A DNA stretch of 64,000 bases from Solanum dulcamara. Lineage: Eukaryota; Streptophyta; Magnoliopsida; Solanales; Solanaceae. The position numbers and the translations under genes are program-made. The stretch lies in NCBI RefSeq assembly GCF_947179165.1, contig NC_077243.1:29030001-29094000 (forward strand). Direction: 5' to 3'. The notes below the pieces were generated by a model that made no database searches, was not told the origin of the DNA, and saw only the letters and a program-made list of their open reading frames with translations. This document shows, one piece after another, positions 47,877-59,329 of the stretch (the first letter of the stretch is position 1; every line of letters starts with the position of its first letter).

Positions 47877-49310
47877 AAAATTTCTGGCATTATAGTTTTG
47901 GTATTACAATATGTATTATAGTATTTAGTATATTGTTTTATTTGATAAGATATTCGAGTTTGACAAAAAAAATAGAATAATGTATATCTGCTAACATGTA
48001 CAATCAATATATACAATAATAACATATCTAGTAAAATTCCACGAAGTGGGGTCTAGGGAAGGTAGAGTATACGCTGATCTTATCACTACCTCAAGGAGGT
48101 AGAGAGGTTATTTTCGATAAACTCTTGGTTCAGGTGCATCAAACTCAAGTATAAGAAAAAGAAAACATGAAGAAGCATAATAGTTAATAAGAAAGGCAGT
48201 GTAGAATTTATAAAAAAGAAAAATAACATCAACAAATGGTGTGATAATCAGAACACAATAAACAACATATGAAAATAACTACAACAAACCTTCATAAGGA
48301 AAGATAACACTCTATCCCTACTAACCTTTACCCAAATACGCGACTTTCACTCTTTCCTATCAAAAGTCATGTCCTCGGTAATCTGAAGTTACGTCATGTC
48401 TTGTGTAATTACCTCTTTCCAATACTTTTTCTATCTACCTCTACCCTTTCTCGTATTCTCTTACCACCAGCCTCTCACACCTCCTCACCGAGGCATCAAC
48501 ACACCTCCTCTTTACTTGTCAAAACCATTTTAATCTCGCTTCTTCTCATCTTTTCCGCCACAAAGGCCACTCCCACCTTCTCTCGGATAACCTCACCAAA
48601 ATTTCTGGCATTACAGTTCTGATATTGCGATATGTATTATAGTATTTAGTATTTTTTTTATTTCATAAGATATTCGATTTTGACAAAAATAATAATAGAA
48701 TATCGTATATCTGCTAACATATACGATCAGTATATACAACAATAACATATCTAATGAAATTCCACTAAGTGGGATCTAGGGAGGGTAGAGTGTATGCTGA
48801 CCTTACCACTACCTTGAGGAGGTAGAGAGGTTGTTTTCGATAAACCTTCAACTCAGATGCATCAAACTCAAGTACAAGAAAAAAATAATGAAAAAGCATA
48901 ATAGTTAATAAGAAATGCAGTGTAGAGTTTACAAAAAAGAATAGTAACATCAGCAAATAGTATGATAATCGAAACACAATAAGAAACATATGACAATAAG
49001 TACAACGAACCTTAGCAAGGCAAGACAATACTCTATCCCTACTAACCTCTACCCTAATATGCGACTTCCACTCCTTCCTATCAAGAGTCATGTCCTCGGT
49101 AATCTAAAGTTGTTCCATATCACGTTTAATTACCTCTCCCCAATATTTGTTCTGCCTACCTCTACCCTTCTGTGTATCCCCCTACCACCAGTCTCTCACA
49201 CATCCTCACCGGAACGTTAACACACCTCCTCTTCACTTGTTAAAACACTCTCAATCTCGTTTCTCTCATCTTGTCCACCATAGAGGCCACTTCTACCTTC
49301 TCTCGACTTA
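47877..49310 (-). repeat. 721-bp tandem duplication covering the LINE 3' end
   Basis: Unit 1 (47877-48597) and unit 2 (48598 to about 49310) both begin AAAATTTCTGGCATTA and run through a flank segment, the LINE 3' tail (CCACTAAGTGGGATCT-type blocks) and the last part of the LINE. Unit 1 diverges from LINE sequence at about 48585, while unit 2 continues into the LINE body. Confidence 0.85.
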
Positions 49311-51819
49311 TTCCTAATCTTGTCGCTCTTACTATGTATACACATCCATCTTAACATCCACATCTCCGCAATATACATATGAGTTCTTAACTGGCGAACA
49401 CTCTACCCCATGCAATAAGGTCTAACCACCACTTTGTAGAACTTGCCTTTAAATTTAGATGGTACTTTCTTATTACACAAGACTCTAGAGGCAAGCCTCT
49501 GGTTCATTCATGTTGTTTCAATGCGATGTGTGACATCATCGTCAATATCCCCACTATCCTAGATTACGGCCCCAAGATACTTAAAACTTTATCTCTTGGG
49601 GATAGTCTGAGTGGAAATCCTTAGTTCCACCTCCACTTTACCTAACACCATACTGAATTGGCACTCCAAATATTTTATTTTAGTCCTGCTCAACCTGAAT
49701 CCTTTGGACTATCGAGTTTGTCTTTAAACCTCCAATTAACATTCACTCTATCCCGAGCCTCATCAATTAGCACTATGTCATCCGCAAATAACATATATCA
49801 TGAAACCTCTCCTGAATACACCAAGTCAACTCATCCATCATCAAGGCAAATAAGAAATGCTAAGAACTAATCCCTGGTGTAGCCCCATCTCAATTAGGAA
49901 GGGCTCTGAGTCTCCTCCCACCGTTCAAATTCGCATATTGACTCTATCATACATCCCATTTATCACTCTCATATAAATCATTGGGACACCTCTATCCTTC
50001 AAGCACCTCTAGAGGACATTCCTTATGAATTTATCATAGACCTTTTCAAGGTCAATGAACACCATATGTAGATTCCTTTTCCTTTCCCTATATTTCTCCA
50101 CTAGTCTCCACACAAGATGGATAGCTTCAGCGGTCGTTCGTCTCAATATGAATAAACATTGATTCTCAAAAATGAACACCCCTCTCCTCACCTCATCTCT
50201 ATTACTCTCTCCTAAACCTTTACAGTGTAGCTTAGCAATTTGATACCCCTGTAGTTGTTATAATTTTGGATACAACTCTTGTTCTTATATAATAAAATCA
50301 TTGTACTCCATCTTCATTCATTAGGCATTTTTTGTTGTCTTAAAAATAACATTAACAACCCAGTCCATGTCTTGTATGTGCTTTTCTAAAAATCCACTTG
50401 AATCTCATCAGGTCTGGTTGCTCTTCCCCTACTTAACCTACTAATTGCACATTTAACCTCTTCAACCTTAAAACACCTGCAATACCTGAAGTTTCAAAGT
50501 CTTTCAAAGTGTGCCAAATCACCCAACACAATGTCTATGTCCCCTACTTTGTTTAAGAGTTTATGGAAGTATATTTTCCATCTATGCTTGATGACGGTCT
50601 CCTCCACCAACACGTTTCCCCCTTATCCTTGATACACTTCACTTGATCCAAGTCGCAAGCCTTTCTCTCTGTCATTTTGCCGAGCCTATATAATTTCCTA
50701 TCCCCACTTTTGTCCTCTAACTCAACATACAAGCGCTCAAAAGTTATTATTTTAGCCACGGTGACTGCTAACTTAGCTTCTGCCTTTGTTATCTTATAGA
50801 CTTCCTTAAGTGTTCCTTTAGCTTTCTCATCCACATAATCCACCAAATTTGTATATGCGACCTTCATTGCTTCCACTTTGCCTTGAACTTCTTCATTCCA
50901 CCGCCAATCTCCTTGACAATCATCAAAATAACCCCTCGATACCCCAAGCACCTCCGTAGTTTCTTCTCTAATGCAACTAGTTGTCTTATCCCATATGGTG
51001 TTCACATCCCCGCTACTACTCCAATCCCCCATACCAATCAATTTCTCCCTTATCTTTCGAGAAAAGGTAGGGGTCAAACTATCCCATTTAATCCTCAGTT
51101 GGTCATATAATATCTTCTTCCTCCTATCGTTCTTAATCTCTGAGTCCATCACCAAAAATTTGTGTTGGGTAGTAAGATTCTCACTCGGAATAACTTTGCA
51201 ATCCTTACAAAGGCCTTTATCACCCTTTCTAAGGAGTAAGTAATCTATCTGGGTCTTAGCAACTAGACTACGAAAGGTAACCAAGTGGTTTTCCCTCTTT
51301 AGAAACATGAATTAGTAATTGCCAATTCAAAAGCTTTAGAAAAATTCAAAAGTGACGCTCCACCTCCATTCTTCTCTCCAAAAACAAAGCCTCCATGAAC
51401 ATCATCAAATCCACTAAAAGTAGCCCCGATATGGTCATTAAAATCTCCACCAATAAACATAATCTCAATGTTTGGTATACTTCTGACTTCCTTGTCCAAA
51501 TCCTTCCAAAATTATCGTTTAGTCTCCTCGTCCAGGCCCACTTAAGGTGCATAGGCACTAATAACATTCAAAGTAAGCCCACCTACGATTAGATTAATCA
51601 CCATCACCTTATCATTTACCCTCATAAACTCCTCCACACTCTCTCTAGGGTCCTTGTCTACTAAATACCTATGTCATTTCTATCCCTTGAGTCTCCTAAA
51701 TACCATAACTTAAGCCCTTCCATATTTTGAGCCTTGGGTACCTACTCATCTGGTTTTCTAGACACAAGCTATACTAATCTTTCTTTCCTTGAGAATCTTC
51801 ACTAGCTCTATGGACTTTC
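48005..51819 (-). mobile_element. RTE-type non-LTR retrotransposon (LINE), 5' end cut by an LTR
   Basis: Minus strand. Its 3' end carries the same tail as the Solanaceae SINE (at 48027-48130 and again 48745-48850). The 5' end stops at 51819, within the endonuclease start, where an LTR begins. The coding part (51819 to about 49330) is described separately. Clade assigned from the order of motifs and the short endonuclease-RT protein. Confidence 0.82.
49330..51819 (-). pseudogene. RTE LINE ORF: endonuclease and reverse transcriptase
   Basis: From 51819: endonuclease start (S-I-E/A-S/L-x-K-I-L-K-x-R-K; I-A-C-V-Q-like), F-I-G-G-D-F-N-D-H-I-G at about 51465-51435, and D-V-H-G-G-F. The linker 51308-50553 is one long open frame with D-Y-L-L-L-R and P-S-E-N-L-T-T-Q-H-K-F-L-V-M-D. 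The RT has H-M-V-F-I-D-L-E-K-V-Y-D-K (50077-50030) and F-A-D-D at 49788-49777, with both Asp present but a TGA a few codons upstream. Frameshifts separate the pieces, so it is inactive. Confidence 0.83.
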
Positions 51820-52680
51820 TGTAACACCCCATGTATTCTAGGCTAGAATAAGTTTGAGGACCATGAAGAATCTTCACTAGCTCTATGGACTTCACTAGCC
51901 CTTCAAGATTGATGAATTATATTGAATAATGGACCACGAGGGAGGTCTATGATTTGTAGACTGTTCTATGAGTGATAGGACCAACTCGTAAACTTCCTAA
52001 CACTTAGTAAAATTTTGATTTGGAGAACCTTTTCTACGACTACCTTTATGAGTCATAATAACTCCTACGAGTCGTAGAAACAACTCATAGAAGTACTTGA
52101 CACTTAACTAAAATTCTAAGGTTGAAAGTCATTCCTACGAGTTAAATTGATGAGTCGTAGAAATGACCCATAGAGAAATTTCAGAGACTTATTATTTAAA
52201 GCTTTTGAGAAACCTGCAAAAAGAGTCATGCTTACGACCCCTCTAGGGGTTTACGACTCATAGACCTGAGTCGTAGACCACTATCCTTTCCAGCCCTGTA
52301 TCTCGATTAAAGAAGATGACTCGTAACGACTCGTAGGCGCTTGTTTTCAAGATTTTAATGAGGGTAAATTGTTCTTTTTCCACCCCTCTAAGACTAAAAA
52401 TCTAATGTTTTAGGACTAAATTAAATCCCTTAACAGAACCTTGAGCGCATAATGCTCTCATTAACACTTAAACAAATTGAAAGCGAGGATTGGAGAAGGG
52501 GATAAAGGCTAGGATTCAAACTCATTGAGTAAGATCTTCGAATCTGCGATTGTTCTTCATTCCAGGTATGTAAGGCTGAACTAAAATATGGATTTTGTTT
52601 CTCCATGTACCCATGATTGTGATAGATTGATTTTGAATGGATTAAGTTTCCATGATTGTATTTTTTGAGAAATTATTGTC

Positions 52681-52717
<37 letters not shown>

Positions 52718-53435
52718 CTGATTATTGATGAAATATTGATTTCTACAAATTAATTCCTTGAATGCATGATTTGAACTATTTGTTTATTTAAACCTTAGTA
52801 GCATGTTAATCGATATGGAATTATATACATTTTAAGATTAAGTCTAAAGCCTTGAATTATGAATGTACGATTATGATTGGAATGTGAGTGTGGTGATAGT
52901 ATTAATAGTAACGACAAATTGGTAGTCCTGAATGTTGTTATGAATGATTGTTTAAAACCTCTCTTAACTAAATGATTGAGAATGATTGGGAAGTTGATTG
53001 GTTGAAAGAATTAATTTGATAGAACAAATGTGTTCAAAATAGTCCAACAGAGACTTACTGATTTGTTTTGATTGGGATTGATTGTCTTATGAGCTTGAGC
53101 CTTGAGATGAGTATTGAGCACCGAATTGGGAAAGAGTAAGTAATAACTCAAACCAAATAACTACATCACCAAACGTATGAGAGAATTGAACCATAAAAGT
53201 CAGATATTTTCCAAATTATTGTCGTGATATGATAGGATTTGATTGGTCATGGATCCATGATTGTTGATTTGTCCTTACCCTGGCAAGGTATGGATGAACG
53301 TGGCAATAATGTCGGTTTGATGTACTATCACTAGCTCATAAGTGATGGTTGTCGGATAAGAGAAACTCTCATATAGGTCTTGATAGTCTTGTGTATGAAT
53401 GGTCTTTGTCTAAATCAGAAGAATGAACAACTCGT
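51820..53435 (+). repeat. Forward-oriented LTR fragment of Tekay/Del type
   Basis: Starts TGTAACACCCC directly in the LINE endonuclease and runs about 1.6 kb. Landmarks such as CATTAACACTTA with GATTGTTCTTC (52458-52560) and GGCTCATAAG-type with GAGAAACTC blocks (53330-53370) match the reverse complement of F's 5' LTR (60.8-59.9 kb). It stops abruptly at about 53435. It contains an (AT)n run and many CTACGAGTCGTAG-like palindromes. Confidence 0.75.
52684..52714. repeat. (AT)n microsatellite
   Basis: About 15 AT units within the forward LTR fragment. Confidence 0.95.
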
Positions 53436-54230
53436 AGAGGTTTTGATTGGAAAAAAGATGGGAAAAGACCAAACTATCCTTCAAAAAACTCTGATTTTAG
53501 CCTTGTACGGGTCGTTTCTACGACTCATCAAAACTTTGATGAGTTGTAGGATCCACTAGTCCTGTCAAACTTTGAAAATTAAGTCTCTATATCTCTTCTA
53601 CGAGTCATTTTTATGAGTCATAGACTTTTTGATGAGTCGTCATCATCACTCGTAGGAATGACTTTACTTTTGGAATGTTTTTAAGTATTTTGGAGGTTCT
53701 ACTGGTCCTTTTCACATGTCGTAAGAATTCCTACGAACTCGTAGAAAAGACCCCAAAGACTAAAATTTTTCTAAGTGTTCCAAGGTTCTATGGGTCGTTT
53801 CTACGACCCGTACAAATCTCCATGAGTCATAATGTTGACCCGTAACTTCTGATGGTCTGACAACCTCTAATAAATTGGTCATAACTTTTTAGTTTGAACT
53901 CGATGTGAGGCAAATTTGGTGGCGTTGAAAAGAAGACTCAAAGATCTTTAATTTAATAGATAATGGGCATCATAATTCATTATATTCTAGGGGATATGAT
54001 CACTTGAAGTTGAACTAAGTAAAATCTTATATCGAAACTCAATTGGTAAGAAAGCTTCCAACCCAATTTTGTGTAAAAGGATTATTGTGGCCCTAATTCA
54101 CTTCAAATACACTTCAAACACTAAAAAATCAGTCATATCAATTATATTACAATAGAATTTATTTAATTCGAGCCTATACATATACAAAGAATGGTTCAGA
54201 TCTTAGCGTAGAAATTTTTGGGGTATTACA
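53436..54230 (-). repeat. 3' LTR of element F, first 0.8 kb only
   Basis: On the minus strand it begins TGTAATACCCCAAAAATTTC at 54230 and matches F's 5' LTR start (61625 downwards) nearly base for base to about 53436. There it meets the forward-oriented LTR fragment instead of continuing. An AAGGAGGAGATAA polypurine tract lies at 54231-54243. Confidence 0.85.
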
Positions 54231-54243
54231 TTATCTCCTCCTT

Positions 54244-57200
54244 GGGATCATTCTTCCTCGAATGATGACCAAGCTCAAGATTTACCAAAGGCATGAATAC
54301 ATCATAAGAACTCAAAAGATTCTAATACAAGACTAATTCACTCAATTTCTCAACTCAGGAAGGGACTAATTGAAAGATAAGAGTAGGAATAGTACCTTCA
54401 ACATCGACACAGAGAAATAAATAAGTGCGGATACTTGGCTTTCATATCCTCCTCGGCTTTCCATGTAGCTTCCTCAATGAACTGGTTTCTCCATAGAACT
54501 TTAACTGAAGCAACCTATTTGGTCCTCAATTTACGAACTTGTCGATCAAGAATTTAGAAGGGAATCTCCTCATAGGATAAATTATCTCTCACTCTAATGT
54601 TTTCTATAGGAGCAATGAGTGAAGGATCTCCCAAGCATTTCTCAAGCATAGAAATATAGAACACCGAATGAACGACATCTAACTCTGGTAGAAGCTCTAA
54701 CTCATAGGTGACGTTTCCAACTCTCCTTATAATTTAGTAAGGACCAATATATCAGGGACTCAATTTTTAGTTCCTCCCAAATCTCATAACTTCGTTCATA
54801 GGTAAAACTTTTAGGTACACCCAATCATTTACCTCAAACTCAAAGTCTCTCCTCCTAACATCAATGTAGGACTTTTGACGATTTTGCGCAGTCTTTAACC
54901 TTTCCCAGATAATCTTCACTTTTTCCATAGCTTGATGAACCAAGTCTGGTCCAATCAACTCAGCTTCACCAACCTCGAACCAACCAATTGGTGATCTACA
55001 TCTCCTCCCGTAAAGAGTCTCATATGGAGCCATTTGAATGCTCGAATGAAAGCTATTATTGTAAGAAAACTCAATAAGTGGCAAGTGGTCATTCCAATTA
55101 CCTTTGAAGTCGATAACACAAGCTCTTAACATAACCTCAAAGGTCTATATAGTACACTCTGCCTGGCCATTTGTTTGAGGATGGAAAGCGGTACTAAGAT
55201 TCACCTTCGAACCTAAACCTTTCTAGAACGACTTCCAGAACTGATCAGTAAATTGAACTCCCTTATCCAAGATGATAGACAAAGGAACCCCTTGAAGTCT
55301 GAAAATTTATCAAAGGTACAATTAGCGTAGTCCTCTGCAGTGTCCGTAGTCTTAATATGTAAGAAATGGGCTGATTTGGTCATCTTGTCCACAATCACCC
55401 AAATAGAGTCATACTGCCTGTGGGGTCGCGGTAAACCTGTAATGAAGTCCATATTTATCATATCCCACTTCTATTCAAGAATCTCAATGTTCTGAGCCAC
55501 TCCACAAGGCCTTTAGTGCTCAACTTTGACTTGTTGGCAGTTCGGGCACTTGGACACAAACTCTCTTATATCCCTATTCATTCTACTCCACCAATATACT
55601 TCTCTTAAGTCATGGTACATCTTTGTAGAACCTGGATGGATGGAATACCTGGAGCTATGGGCCTCTACCATAATTCTTTCTCGAATGTTATCAACACTTA
55701 GAACACACAATCTCCCTTAATACCTCTACACTCTATCTCCCCCTTTGTCAAAAGCCACTACCTTCTGCTTGTGGAAATCATCTTTCAATTGGAGGAAGAT
55801 AGGATCTTGATCTTTCTTTTCTTTCACCTCTGTAACTAATGATGATTCAGCCTATTCCGAACAATGGTACCACCATCACTAGCATCAATAAGTTGAACTC
55901 CCAAACGTGCAAGCCTATGCACCTCTTTAGCCAACTCCCTCCTTCTCTCTTGCACATGGGCAGTGCTCCCCATAGATAACCTACTAAGAGTATCAGCAAC
56001 AATATTAGCTTTATCTGGGTGGTAGAGAATGCTCATATCAAAGTCCTTGAGCATCTCAAGTCATCTTCTCTACCTCAGGTTCAACTCTTTCTAAGTAAAC
56101 ACATATTGTAGGCTTTTGTGGTCTGTGAACATGTCAACATATATGCCGTAGAGATAATGACGCCAAATCTTGAGAGCGAATACTACGGCTGCCAACTCAA
56201 GGTCATGAGTCGGACAGTTCCTCTCATGAATTTTAAGCTGCTTGGAAGCATATGCAATAACCTTACCCTTCTACATCAATACACAATCCAATCCAACTCT
56301 GGGCGCATCACAATAAATAACAAATCCATTTTTTCCCTTGGGTAGGGACAAATTTGAAGCAGTAGTCAACCTTATTTTCAGCTCTTGAAAATTTTTCTCG
56401 CAAGCTTCTGACCATTGAAACTTAGCCTTATTCTAGGTCATCTTAGTCAATTGACATGATATTTATGAAAATACCTCAATAAACTTCTAATAGTAACAAG
56501 CCAAACCCAAGAAATTTCTTAAGTCAGTCGGGGATGTGGGCCTAGGCCAGTCCTTTATCGCTTCAATCTTTTGCAAATCAACAGTCCTTTACCGCTTCAA
56601 TATTTTGCAAATCAACTTGTATACCCTCACCTGATATAACATGGCCTAACAATGCCACAGAAGAAAGCCAAAACTCATACTTTGGAAACTTAGCATACAA
56701 CTCCCTATCTTTGAGAGTGTAAAGAATAATTCTGAGATGATTGGCATGCTCCTTCTTATTTTTGTAGTAGACCAGTATGTTGTCGATGAACACAATCATA
56801 AACATGTCCAAATACTATTTGAACACTCAATTTATCAAGTCCATAAATGCTGCAGGGTATTAGTCAAACCAAAATACATAACAAGAAACTCGAAGTGACC
56901 ATACCGGGTTCGAAAAGCGGTCTTTGGGATATCACATTCTCTCACTTTCAATTGGTGGTAGCCTAATTTGAGGTCTATCTTTGGGAAGAAGGTGGCACCC
57001 TGAAGTTGGTCAAACAAATCATCTATCCTAAGAAAGGGATACTTATTCTTTATGGTGACCTTATTCAATTGATGATAGTCAATGCACATTCTCAATGATC
57101 CATCCTTCTTTCGCACAAAGAGGATAGGAGCACCCTAAGGTGAGACACTCGGCCTAATAAATCCCTTATCTAGGAGATATTTCAACTGTTCTTTTAATTT

Positions 57201-57830
57201 TTTCAACTCAGCAGGATCTATTCTATATGACGGAATAGATATAGGTTGCGTACCAGGAAGAATATCAATCCCAAAGTTAATCTCCCTATCAGGAGGGACT
57301 CCGAGCAGATCTTCAGGAAATACTCTGAGAAACTCATTTACAATCGGGACTGACTCGAGAGTAGGGGACTCAATACTGTCATCTTTGACTTTAACGATGT
57401 GATAGATATACCCTTTAGAGATCAACTTTCTAGCCCTAAGATAGGAGATAAACTTACCTTTAGGCACAACAAGACTATCGTTCCATTTTAAGGCAGGTTC
57501 ATTTGGGAATTGGAGCTTAACAATCCGAGTCCTACAATCAACAAAGGCATAAAAGGCATAAAGTCAGTTCATGCCAAGAATCACATAAAAATCAACCATG
57601 TCCAACTCAACTAAGTCAGCTATGGTATCTTTGTGATAGATTGACACAGTACAATCTTTATAGACCCTCTTAGCTAAGATAGATTCACCAACAGGGGTAG
57701 ACATACTGAAAGGCTCAAGAAGATACTCAGGTATTAAATCAAACTTATTAGCCACATAAGGGGTCATAAATAACAATGTGGCACCCGGGTCAAGCAAAGC
57801 ATAACAATCGAATAAGATAAGACTCAAAGC
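54244..57830 (-). pseudogene. Element F pol: protease, RT, RNase H, integrase, chromodomain
   Basis: From 57827: protease with D-P-G-A-T in place of D-S-G-A-T; a linker ending P-S-V-S-P (57135); RT with [22 protein letters not shown] (57080-56950) and the box F-I-D-N (56790-56779), the second Asp changed to Asn. A 34-bp tandem duplication at 56549-56616 shifts the frame. RNase H end (56054), integrase zinc finger H-x-x-R-Y-S-I-H-P-G with C-x-x-C (55680-55530), M-D-F-I-T-G-L-P (55455), Y-N-N-S-F-H (55060), and a chromodomain-like V-K-V-L-W-R-N-Q, E-E-A-T-W-K (54520-54460). Tekay/Del clade by the chromodomain. Inactive. Confidence 0.88.
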
Positions 57831-57989
57831 ATACCAGTGACTAAATCTGGTGAATTCTCCTGATTTTGGGGATTAGGCATAGCATATAGGCGGTTTGAAC
57901 CTCTACCCTTACATGTAGTGGTACCTCTCTAATTACCTCGAGTTGGGGTTGTCGCAGTAGAGGATTGGGCTCTATCACCCCATATCAAA

Positions 57990-59115
57990 CATTGCTACTG
58001 AAAATGGCTTATCTTACCATATTTGTAGTAACCATTACTTCCATCTCGACATTCTCCCAGTGGATTTTGCCATATCTACTACAAGGTGGCTTCTCCTTCG
58101 AACCTAGAGCCACAATAGCTTGGGATTGAGAACCTTGAGCTTTGAAGTTATGGTGGCTTTGTGCCTTCTGATCATACCTATGGTTGGGGGCAGGTGCACT
58201 TGTTGTCGACTGAGCATAGTTAGAAGACCTTTTCTGGAAGGACCTGCTGCCCTTACCTTATCTTTGCTCATTCTCATGCCCAGCTAATTTGGCCTTATTG
58301 CTCAAGTTTTCTTCTTTGTCTTTCTTCTTATGTTCCTCAACCTGTTGGGCATACACCATCAACCTAGAAATATCAATATTAGAAATCAGTAATGATGTCT
58401 TACACTCTTTTTTCGTATGCTTGCCCAGGCCGGAGACAAACTTCCTCATCTTTGATCTCATATCTGGGATCATCTCTAGAGCATATCTGGACAGCTGGAT
58501 AAACTTCAGCCCATAATCTTTCACTTTCAAACCCTCTTGCTTCAAGTTCAAAAACTCTTCTAATTTTGCTTCCCTCAATTCTCTAGGGAACAAGTTATCA
58601 AGAAATGCTCCCTCAAACTCATCCCAAATAGCAGGCTTTGTAACCTCACCTCCACCTTCTTCCCACTGGTTATACCACACATTCGCCATATCTTTGAGCT
58701 GATAGGAAACCAACTCAACCCCTTCAATCTCAGTAGCATGCATTGCTTTTAGTATTTTCCACATCTCATCGATAAAGTTTTGGGGGTCCTTCTTAGCCTT
58801 AGAACCCTTAAAAACTGATGGGTTCTTCCTCAAGAAGTCTCTAATTCTCATGGCAACAGATGTCTCTTGAGAACTAGAGCTAGGAGCTGGTGAACTCTGG
58901 CTACTATTTTGGGCAGCTACTAGTTAAGTGAGCGTAGCAATCGCTCCTCGAAAATCAGCCTCTGAAGTCGGTGTAGGCTGAACAGTAGGCACTTGTGTTT
59001 CCGTTGATCGAGCAGGTCGACCCCTAATTCTCACTCTAGAAGGTGGAGGCATCTCAGACTGAGGGATCTCGGTGCTAGCATCGTTCTTGTAACTAGCGGT
59101 ATATTTTGGAGGCAT
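57990..59115 (-). pseudogene. Element F gag
   Basis: Starts M-P-P-K-Y at 59115, and a stop at 58924 breaks it. The main open part is 58851-58258: F-L-R-K-N-P-S-V-F-K-G, P-Q-N-F-I-D-E-M, A-N-V-W-Y-N-Q-W, F-L-D-N-L-F-P-R-E-L-R, and M-R-S-K-M-R-K-F-V-S-G-L, the Tekay/Del gag core. A decayed zinc knuckle (C-x-x-x-G-K-x-H) lies at about 58090-58040. Gag would form the particle; only the single stop at 58924 and a few 3' lesions disrupt this copy. Confidence 0.87.
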
Positions 59116-59313
59116 TATTTGTAAACGTGTAATGCATGAATTAGGAAGGGTCTTTTAGAGTTAAACTCGTTTGCACGAACTCAGAATATGAAGAAGTGAA
59201 ACAATTTCTAATGTCCTATAGCCTCCTTTTTATAAGTGTGGTGCATGACACATCCATAAGGAAGACTCTACTAGACATGGCTTCATAGACATCCTAGGAC
59301 TCTTGAACTATGT

Positions 59314-59325
59314 GCTTTGATACCA
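59314..59325 (-). other. Primer-binding site of element F
   Basis: TGGTATCAAAGC on the minus strand, complementary to initiator tRNA-Met, four bases after the 5' LTR. Confidence 0.88.
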
Positions 59326-59329
59326 AGTT

